In this document: positions 1 to 4,883 of the stretch, piece by piece | Position numbering within the stretch: position 1 is the first letter of the stretch | How the letters are laid out: every line of letters starts with the position of its first letter | Assembly: GCA_013812995.1 (NCBI GenBank) | Contig: JACCSL010000134.1 | Coordinates: forward strand, 1 to 8,448 | Length of the DNA stretch: 8,448 nucleotides | Origin: Ardenticatenales bacterium | GTDB taxonomy: Bacteria > Chloroflexota > Anaerolineae > Ardenticatenales > Ardenticatenaceae | Direction: 5' to 3' | Position numbers and translations under genes: made by a program | The notes under the pieces: generated by a model | What the model was told of the DNA's origin: nothing | The model's database searches: none | The model's input: the letters and a program-made list of their open reading frames with translations, nothing else

Positions 1-1900
1 ATATTTTTCGTGTTACAAATTCCAAGCCGCGACGAGGCCCCTCGTGGTTAAACAGGATGCCTGAAACCGCGAACATATCGTAACTCTCACGGTAATTCAC
101 TGTAATCCAGTGTCCATATACTTTTGCTACACCATATGGCGAACGAGGATAGAAAGGTGTCGTTTCGCACTGAGGAACTTCAAGAACGCGGCCAAACATT
201 TCCGAATTATGGCAAAGAACCGGAACATTTCCCGCAAAGAAACGTTGTCCTTCCGGTACTGAAACATCATACACGTCGAAATCCCCATCTTCATATGTGA
301 TTTCTGTAATCTTCGCCATACCTATCGTAGATTGCACCCATCTATCAATACCTGGCGAAAGATCAAGCTGTCGCTCCTCCACTAATCTTTTGACTTTATC
401 TTTGGAAACCAGGGGCTTTCCGTTGATCTGACAGTAACAAATTCTCGCCATATCTCTCTCAAACATCGTGGAGGGTAAGCATTCGAGGGAGGTTTGTTGC
501 CACCCTGTCTGGTAATTCGGATCCTGGCCCAGTAATTGGGTATAACGAGAACTCAGCTTCACATCGTAACAGGTAGATTCGGCAAAGAGCAGGCCTGCCG
601 AACTAGTATGCGCAGCATTCACGCGACGATTGATACGAGCCCCTAACCCCGCATTGCGCATCAGATAGACTAATTCACAGGCCAACCGTTTGCTGACTGT
701 CGTGAAAGTGATTTCTTTGGGTTGTATCTTCGCATCTCCCTGGTATCCCGCCAGAAAACCCTGTACCAACTCGGGCTTCAAATCCCAAATCCAACTGGGT
801 AGATGTTTCTCGTGGGCGTTTTTACCAAACTGAGCACAGAGAGTCGCAATTACCTTGCCGCTAATTGTTATTGTGCGTGAGTTTCCTTCTGGCTTTAGCA
901 CTTCAGATACTGTTAGCTCAGGGAGCTGTTGCGCAATGATGCGTTTGACCTCGCTCGCGTACTCTTCTTCTTGGATGTGGAATGTTAGAGTAACGCTGTA
1001 AAGCTTGCGCGGGGGATCATAGTTACAGTGCCCTTCTGCTACATAGAAGCCCAGGAATTTCATCATGTCCGGAGTCAGGGTAACTTCTTCCTGGTAATTT
1101 CGAACGCGAGATTGATACTCGGGTCGAACATCCATCGGAATAGGAATATGTCCGTCCTCTCGCTTCGGAAACTGACTACCGTTGTAGGTGATCAAGTAGT
1201 CGCCGACCTGTAACTCATCCACTCTTTTTTCGATCAATTCGCCATCATTTCCAAAGATGATGACAGAATGATCGCCAGTGATCTTGAGTTCGCCGCCATT
1301 TTTATATTTCAGAGTGTAAAGGCGATCTTTCGGGTGGCGAGAAACGTGGCTGACCGGGGCAAAATCAACCTTTCCCGCGTCTGTGGTGGTTAGAACTTCC
1401 ACATTTTCTAGAGGGAGTTTGACCCAGCGCGTGTCGTAACAATCAGGGACTAAATCTTCAATCGGGATGAGTTCAATGACCCCATCGCGCCGCACAAGGA
1501 TCGGTGTTGTCCCATCTACGCTGCTGGAGGCCTGGTAGAAGCGGGCGTCGGGCTTGGCCATGCGAATGGCGTCGAGAATCCGGGTCACGCCCAGCGCCGT
1601 CACCTCGCCCGTCAAAATGGGTTGCTGCCAGGAGGTGGGAACAAAGCTCTGCGCGGCAAGGTTATAGACCTCGTCCGGCTGATACTGGCGAATCACCTCG
1701 GTCAGCGACATCATATCGATGAGGTCGCCCTGCACGATGTGTACCTGATTCTGGATATGCTCGATGCGGTCCAGGTTGACGGTGCTGGCACGGCGCACCA
1801 TGCCCACGACCTGATATCCTTTTTCCAACAAAAATTCTGCCAGATACGACCCATCCTGGCCGGTAATGCCTGTAATGAGTGCTGTTTTTGGTTTCGTCAC
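1..1900 (-). CDS. gmd: GDP-mannose 4,6-dehydratase precursor, interrupted by an intein; 3' end outside window
   Basis: Short-chain dehydrogenase-type enzyme that converts GDP-D-mannose to GDP-4-keto-6-deoxy-D-mannose with bound NADP in the cytosol. I translated the frame by hand and it stays open for 633 codons from 1900 to the left edge. The N-extein is residues 1-126, the intein 127-565 and the C-extein 566-633. The nucleotide-binding motif is GITGQDG (residues 11-17). Joining the exteins gives QASS+SEMFG, the family's catalytic Ser/Thr-Ser-Glu motif, followed by the catalytic YGVAK and then GILFNHEGPRRG and FVTRK, which are hallmarks of this family. The start is GTG at 1900: the upstream ATG at 1911-1909 reads into a stop, while GTG has a TGGAG ribosome site 5 bases before it. 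It lies 18 bases after the rmd stop, so the two are probably cotranscribed. The remaining C-terminal part of the enzyme lies beyond position 1. The C-extein is AT-richer than the N-extein (46% against 58% GC). Confidence 0.95.
   Translation of the reverse strand, partial: MTKPKTALITGITGQDGSYLAEFLLEKGYQVVGMVRRASTVNLDRIEHIQNQVHIVQGDLIDMMSLTEVIRQYQPDEVYNLAAQSFVPTSWQQPILTGEVTALGVTRILDAIRMAKPDARFYQASSSVDGTTPILVRRDGVIELIPIEDLVPDCYDTRWVKLPLENVEVLTTTDAGKVDFAPVSHVSRHPKDRLYTLKYKNGGELKITGDHSVIIFGNDGELIEKRVDELQVGDYLITYNGSQFPKREDGHIPIPMDVRPEYQSRVRNYQEEVTLTPDMMKFLGFYVAEGHCNYDPPRKLYSVTLTFHIQEEEYASEVKRIIAQQLPELTVSEVLKPEGNSRTITISGKVIATLCAQFGKNAHEKHLPSWIWDLKPELVQGFLAGYQGDAKIQPKEITFTTVSKRLACELVYLMRNAGLGARINRRVNAAHTSSAGLLFAESTCYDVKLSSRYTQLLGQDPNYQTGWQQTSLECLPSTMFERDMARICYCQINGKPLVSKDKVKRLVEERQLDLSPGIDRWVQSTIGMAKITEITYEDGDFDVYDVSVPEGQRFFAGNVPVLCHNSEMFGRVLEVPQCETTPFYPRSPYGVAKVYGHWITVNYRESYDMFAVSGILFNHEGPRRGLEFVTRKI
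206..1522 (-). mobile_element. Intein (439 residues) with LAGLIDADG homing endonuclease, inserted in gmd
   Basis: In-frame protein-splicing element; numbering here is intein residues. The N-terminal splicing block starts at Ser1 (SVDGTTPILV). Block B is TGDH (Thr82-His85). The C-terminal block has VYDVSVPEGQRFF (417-429) and ends VPVLCHN (433-439), with penultimate His438, terminal Asn439 and Ser as the first C-extein residue. These are the residues needed for an ester-type N-S/N-O shift, transesterification and Asn cyclisation. Removal leaves an uninterrupted dehydratase motif, which fixes both junctions to the codon. The intein uses Ser rather than the commoner Cys at position 1. The position usually occupied by His in the C-terminal block (as in NHxF) appears to be Gln426. 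No frameshift or stop is present, so it looks functional. Sampled GC is about 48%, well below that of rmd (about 62% in one sampled line), consistent with horizontal origin. Confidence 0.95.
518..1090 (-). other. LAGLIDADG homing endonuclease domain inside the intein
   Basis: Approximate bounds are intein residues 145-335. The first dodecapeptide is LGFYVAEGH (residues 157-165, positions 1028-1054) with acidic Glu163. The second is GFLAGYQGD (residues 255-263, positions 734-760) with acidic Asp263. Between them, EKHLPSW (238-244) matches the conserved Lys-x-x-Pro block found in intein endonucleases. Both metal-binding acidic residues and the spacing of about 100 residues between motifs are those of an intact two-motif monomeric enzyme. 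The family cuts intein-less alleles at the insertion site, which drives homing. Activity is inferred from the conserved residues only. Confidence 0.88.
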
Positions 1901-1918
1901 GATAACTCCATGTAGGAC

Positions 1919-2881
1919 TCAGACCGTCGCAACGCAGACGCGCAGCCGCCAATCTTCCAGGACATCCCGGAGGCTGTCCGCGAAGGAAATCTGTGGTTCC
2001 CATCCCGTCGCCTGATGAATCTTCGAGATATCGGCGTAGGAGATGGGCACATCGGACGGGCGCAGGCGCGAGGGGTCTGTTTGAATTTCAATCTCGATAC
2101 TACTATAACTCAGCAAGAGGTCTAGCAGGCGACGGACGCTGTGGGCTCTGCCCCGCCCGATGTTGTACGCCTCACCGGGCCGACCCTGCTCCAGCAGAAG
2201 GTAGTAGGCCCGCACGACATCTCGCACATCGGAAAAGTCGCGCTGGGCATCCAGGTTGCCTACCTCCAGGATGGGGGGGCGCATCCCACGTTCGATCTCG
2301 GCAATCTGCTGGGCGAAGGCAGGTGCCACGAAGCGGTTGTTCTGCCGGGGGCCAATATGGTTGAAGGGCCGTGCCGTCACCGCGCAGAGACCATAGTTGC
2401 GGAAATATTGCCCGGCGAGCATATCCTGCGCCACCTTGCTGATGCCATACGGGCTATCCGGGTTGAGCGGCGTTTGCTCATTGATGGGCAGATCGTCGGT
2501 GTGCGTCTTTCCGTAGACCTCCATCGAGGTCACACAGAGGATGCGGGCCTCCCCCTTCAGTTCAACCAGCGATTGCAGCAGGTTGAGCTCGGAGCGGATG
2601 TTGTTCTCCAGGGTCGGCCAGGGATCGTCCCAGGAGATGGGAACAAATGCCTGTGCCGCGAGATGATAGATCCGCTCTGGCTGGCACTCCTGGAGCAACT
2701 GGCGAACGGCCTCGGGCTCCGTGAGGTCCACCGCCCGAAACGTCACAACCTCCGCGAGATGGGAGGCAGCCCCCGCTCCGGAGCGGGTAGTGCCCCACAC
2801 ATCAAAGTTGCCCTGTTTCAACAAAAATTCGGCCAGATGGCTGCCGGCGAACCCGCTGACTCCTGTAATCAAAGCACGCAC
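1919..2881 (-). CDS. rmd: GDP-4-keto-6-deoxy-D-mannose reductase (NAD-dependent epimerase/dehydratase family)
   Basis: A 320-residue extended short-chain dehydrogenase, full length for the family. It is predicted to reduce the 4-keto sugar made by the adjacent dehydratase to GDP-D-rhamnose, using NAD(P)H in the cytosol. The Rossmann motif is GVSGFAG (residues 7-13). The catalytic Ser is in TSMEVYG (118-124), and Tyr145-x-x-x-Lys149 forms the rest of the triad. RPFNHIGPRQ (171-180) and VGNLDAQRDFSDVRDVV (207-223) are typical of GDP-6-deoxy-4-keto-mannose reductases. The start is GTG at 2881, with GGAG 7 bases upstream and a promoter about 30 bases upstream. The pairing with gmd is what separates this call from other reductases and epimerases of the fold; a GDP-talose-type or other 4-reductase product remains possible. 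Its first codons share a nearly identical 20-base stretch with gmd, encoding the common LAEFLL motif. Confidence 0.88.
   Translation of the reverse strand: MRALITGVSGFAGSHLAEFLLKQGNFDVWGTTRSGAGAASHLAEVVTFRAVDLTEPEAVRQLLQECQPERIYHLAAQAFVPISWDDPWPTLENNIRSELNLLQSLVELKGEARILCVTSMEVYGKTHTDDLPINEQTPLNPDSPYGISKVAQDMLAGQYFRNYGLCAVTARPFNHIGPRQNNRFVAPAFAQQIAEIERGMRPPILEVGNLDAQRDFSDVRDVVRAYYLLLEQGRPGEAYNIGRGRAHSVRRLLDLLLSYSSIEIEIQTDPSRLRPSDVPISYADISKIHQATGWEPQISFADSLRDVLEDWRLRVCVATV
2772..2787. repeat. Perfect 16-base palindrome inside rmd
   Basis: The sequence CCCGCTCCGGAGCGGG is its own reverse complement, centred between 2779 and 2780. It lies in rmd codons 32-37, in the variable loop after the second beta strand (TTRSGAG). 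In RNA it could form a GC-only stem of about 6 pairs with a tetraloop. There is no U-tract and it lies within the gene, so it is not a terminator. It may be chance in GC-rich coding sequence. Confidence 0.5.
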
Positions 2882-2913
2882 AACACCACTCCGATTGCTC
2901 CATTTATCACAAC

Positions 2914-2942
2914 ATTATAAGGAGAACTGCTTGTGGGTGCAA
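2914..2942 (-). promoter_or_regulatory. Sigma-70-type promoter for rmd-gmd
   Basis: Reading the minus strand, TTGCAC (2942-2937) and a perfect TATAAT (2919-2914) are separated by exactly 17 bases. The predicted transcript start is near 2907, giving a leader of about 26 bases that holds the GGAG ribosome site of rmd (2892-2889). The -35 matches the consensus mainly in its TTG. The -10 overlaps the plus-strand AAGGAG at 2919-2924, a candidate ribosome site for the divergent gene. Confidence 0.65.
2919..2924 (+). promoter_or_regulatory. Candidate ribosome binding site for an alternative upstream start of the acetyltransferase
   Basis: AAGGAG lies 8 bases before an in-frame GTG at 2933, with another in-frame ATG at 2942. 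If used, it would add 21 mostly hydrophobic residues (including CIVPLFVAAAPW) to the acetyltransferase. The match to the anti-Shine-Dalgarno is good. The extension does not resemble the start of a GNAT fold, so I treat this as the less likely start. Confidence 0.3.
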
Positions 2943-2980
2943 TGTTTTGCATAGTCCCTCTTTTCGTCGCTGCTGCACCG

Positions 2981-2989
2981 TGGTACAAT
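2981..2989 (+). promoter_or_regulatory. Extended -10 promoter element, probably giving a leaderless transcript
   Basis: TGGTACAAT fits the extended -10 pattern TG-n-TAnnnT. The last T is at 2989 and the A of an ATG is at 2996, exactly the expected distance to a transcription start. There is no clear -35 at the standard distance (TTTTCG at 2961-2966) and no ribosome binding site before this ATG. A transcript starting at 2996 would therefore have no 5' leader. Confidence 0.45.
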
Positions 2990-2995
2990 TTTTTC

Positions 2996-3496
2996 ATGGA
3001 TACTCTGCGGCTCACTCAACCTCTTCTCATCCGCCATGTTCGTCCGGACGAGGCGGTAGCCCTGCATACTGCCTGTTTCCCTGACCAATCCCTGGACTGG
3101 GTGGAGGACTACCTGGCCTGGTGCCTGGCCGCCCCTGGGCGTCCCGCGCGGCTCATTGCCATTCTGGGCAGCCGCATTGTGGCGCACGTAGAGATCACGC
3201 CGCGCCAGAACGGAGCCTGGGCAGAGTTGAGCAGCCTGGTAGTCGCAGAGCAGGAGCGGCGACACGGAATCGGGCGGCGCGTGGTGTCGGGGGCCGTCCG
3301 GCTGGCCCGCCGCTGGGGCTGTCAGGAAATTCGCCTCCAGGTCGATGTTCGGAAAGAAGCCCTCATCTCGATGTACCGCCGGTGGGGCTTCCGCCTGACG
3401 GGACTTCCCATTGCGGGCCGCCGCTGGCTTCTTTTGCCCATCCCGGAATCTCAGCCCCATCCCGCCGACAATCAGCCCTCTACAGTCGTCTTCTGA
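2996..3496 (+). CDS. GNAT family N-acetyltransferase
   Basis: A 166-residue cytosolic protein predicted to transfer the acetyl group of acetyl-CoA to an amine; the substrate is not deducible. LLIRHVRPDE (residues 10-19) is the usual first strand. LVVAEQERRHGIGRR (81-95) contains the acetyl-CoA pyrophosphate loop R-x-x-G-x-G (Arg88, Gly91, Gly93). LISMYRRWGF (123-132) is the conserved final Tyr/Gly-Phe segment. The length is standard for a single GNAT domain, with a Pro-rich tail of unknown role. I chose ATG 2996 because the domain begins right after it and a -10 element sits at the leaderless distance; GTG 2933 is the alternative. It is divergent from rmd and 20 bases upstream of the next gene. 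It could modify a sugar nucleotide such as a GDP-amino sugar or an unrelated target; nothing in the sequence decides this. Confidence 0.85.
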   Translation: MDTLRLTQPLLIRHVRPDEAVALHTACFPDQSLDWVEDYLAWCLAAPGRPARLIAILGSRIVAHVEITPRQNGAWAELSSLVVAEQERRHGIGRRVVSGAVRLARRWGCQEIRLQVDVRKEALISMYRRWGFRLTGLPIAGRRWLLLPIPESQPHPADNQPSTVVF

Positions 3497-3516
3497 GAAT
3501 AGTAGGAGAAACATCC

Positions 3517-3819
3517 ATGCGTAGCCTCTTCAAGAATGTCGCGAATGAGCTTATTCAGCAACTCACCCCCGAAGACCTCAAGGAGATCATGGATAGTACC
3601 ATCGACACGGTGCTTTCCAAGATGTCCCCCGACGAGCAGCTGGCGTTCTCCAAGGATATAGTCAACAACGCGGTCTCCAAAATTCTCGTTGGCTTCAACG
3701 AGGAGCAGCGCATCAACCTGCTACAGGCATTACTGCCCTCTATCCTGCGCGAGATCGGCCAGGATCTGAGCCAGATGGAGCCCGATCAGATCATCGCCTT
3801 ACTACGCCCGAGAGAGTAA
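3517..3819 (+). CDS. Small all-helical protein of degenerate repeats, function unknown
   Basis: I do not recognise this 100-residue protein. The start is ATG 3517, with GGAG at 3505-3508, 8 bases upstream; a longer reading frame entering from 3121 is only the shadow of the acetyltransferase gene. The composition is Leu/Ile/Asp/Glu-rich, with no Cys, His, Trp or Tyr, no signal peptide and no membrane segment. It reads as amphipathic helices whose starts recur: LTPEDLKEI (16-24), MSPDEQLAF (36-44), FNEEQRINL (60-68) and MEPDQIIAL (87-95), the first three followed by I-x-x-x-(L/V)-S-K-like ends (VLSKM, AVSKI, SILRE). This suggests three to four copies of a 20-26 residue helical unit. It lies 20 bases after the acetyltransferase stop and 63 bases before the binding protein, so it may belong to the same transcript. 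A role as an adaptor or regulator is only a guess. Confidence 0.8.
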   Translation: MRSLFKNVANELIQQLTPEDLKEIMDSTIDTVLSKMSPDEQLAFSKDIVNNAVSKILVGFNEEQRINLLQALLPSILREIGQDLSQMEPDQIIALLRPRE

Positions 3820-3882
3820 GTCTGTCGCCTGGGCCATTCAAGCCCTTGTACCCGTTTCGTTCCCGACGAAGGACTACTGCTT

Positions 3883-4875
3883 ATGAGAGGTCGCACCTGG
3901 CGTCTAGTTCGCTTTCTCGTCCCTATCCTTATCCTGCTCCTGGCGCTCGCCGCCTGCGCGACTGCCGCCACCCCCACGCCCCAGCCCGCAAAACCCCCGC
4001 TGACCTTCGCCTATGATCTGTGGCCCGGCTATTATCCCGTCCTGATTGCCAATGAGAAGGGATTTTTCACTGAGGCCGGGGTCCAGGTCAACGCGATCAA
4101 ACCCGAAGACACAGACTCGATGATGACGGACTTCAACGCGGGCAAATACGATGGCATCGCCATCGCGCTCGGCGATATCGTGGGTCTGACACAGATCAAC
4201 CCGGATATTCGGGTGATCTTCATCTCGGATGAATCGGCGGGCGGGGATGCGGTTGTGGCAAGCGCGGACATTCAAGAGGTCGAAGACTTGCGCGGGCAGC
4301 GCCTGAGTGTGAATCTGGGTGGCTTTGCCGAGCTGTTTGTCACGACCATGCTGGAAGAGCATGGCCTCACTCCTAACGATGTGACCCTGGTGGACACGGA
4401 CGCCGCCGAGGTGCCTGGTCGGCTCTCCAGCGGCGATATCCAGGCAGGTCATACCTGGGAGCCCTACGTCGCGCAGGCAGTGGATGAAGGCAGCCATGTT
4501 CTGTTTACCAGTGCCCAGACGCCCGGCCTGATTCCCGATGCGATTGCGTTCCGGGGCGAAACGGTGCGCGAGCGGCCCGAAGAGGTGCGTGCCTTCGTGC
4601 AGGGCTGGTTCCGGGCCGTGGACTACTGGAAGGCAAACCCTGAGGAAGGCACCGCGCTTGCCGCCAAAGCCCTGAATATTGCTCCGGAGGAGATCTCTCT
4701 GGAGGGGATTCGGCTGCTAACGCTGAGCGACAACCAGAGCCTGTTTCAGCCGGGGGAAACGACTGCGTCCCTCTACCACACCGCTCAATTGTACGTCGAT
4801 TTCTTCGCTCGGATCGGAACGATTCGCACCCCTCCAAAGCTGGATGAGTTGCTCGACCCAAGTTTCTTGAAATAG
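3883..4875 (+). CDS. NitT/TauT-type ABC substrate-binding lipoprotein
   Basis: A 330-residue extracellular solute-binding protein of the NMT1/ThiY-SsuA-like fold. The N-terminus has Arg-rich residues 2-10, a hydrophobic core (11-24) and the lipobox LAAC with lipidated Cys25. A TPTPQPAKPP linker (30-39) follows. WPGYYPVLIANEKGFF (47-62) is the family signature at the first lobe, and GHTWEPY (189-195) matches the ligand-cleft segment of the second lobe. Length is normal. The start is ATG 3883, with GAAGGA 9 bases upstream. Family ligands include sulfonates, nitrate and thiamine-pyrimidine precursors; the sequence does not identify the ligand. No permease or ATPase is next to it. The next gene, a sensor kinase, starts 8 bases after its stop, which suggests that it supplies ligand information to the kinase. 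The 63 bases before it hold no convincing promoter or terminator. Confidence 0.88.
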   Translation: MRGRTWRLVRFLVPILILLLALAACATAATPTPQPAKPPLTFAYDLWPGYYPVLIANEKGFFTEAGVQVNAIKPEDTDSMMTDFNAGKYDGIAIALGDIVGLTQINPDIRVIFISDESAGGDAVVASADIQEVEDLRGQRLSVNLGGFAELFVTTMLEEHGLTPNDVTLVDTDAAEVPGRLSSGDIQAGHTWEPYVAQAVDEGSHVLFTSAQTPGLIPDAIAFRGETVRERPEEVRAFVQGWFRAVDYWKANPEEGTALAAKALNIAPEEISLEGIRLLTLSDNQSLFQPGETTASLYHTAQLYVDFFARIGTIRTPPKLDELLDPSFLK

Positions 4876-4883
4876 AAAGCGTC

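Noticed and set aside
1028..1213. Short plus-strand frame within the intein
   Set aside because: It lies opposite the endonuclease coding region, with no ribosome site and no family resemblance.
206..1522. Interpretation of the gmd interruption as a group I/II intron or a frameshifted pseudogene
   Set aside because: The frame is open throughout, the ends are protein-splicing blocks, and both exteins join perfectly at the protein level.
2141..2920. Long plus-strand open frame opposite rmd (259 codons)
   Set aside because: It is antisense to a clear dehydrogenase gene with all its motifs and has no recognisable domain. The rmd codon pattern explains it.
2947..2989. TTGCAT as -35 partner for TACAAT in front of the acetyltransferase
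   Set aside because: The spacing is 31 bases, far beyond the usual 16-19.
3121..3516. Extended upstream start for the 100-residue protein
   Set aside because: The extra region overlaps the acetyltransferase in another frame and is Arg/Pro/Ser-rich low-complexity translation. ATG 3517 has a good ribosome site.
3830..3850. GGGC/GCCC inverted repeat as a terminator after the 100-residue protein
   Set aside because: A four-pair stem with no U-tract; not convincing.
3856..3870. Possible hairpin (TTCGT/ACGAA) touching the ribosome site of the binding protein
   Set aside because: Only five pairs with a five-base loop; too weak to call a regulatory structure or terminator.
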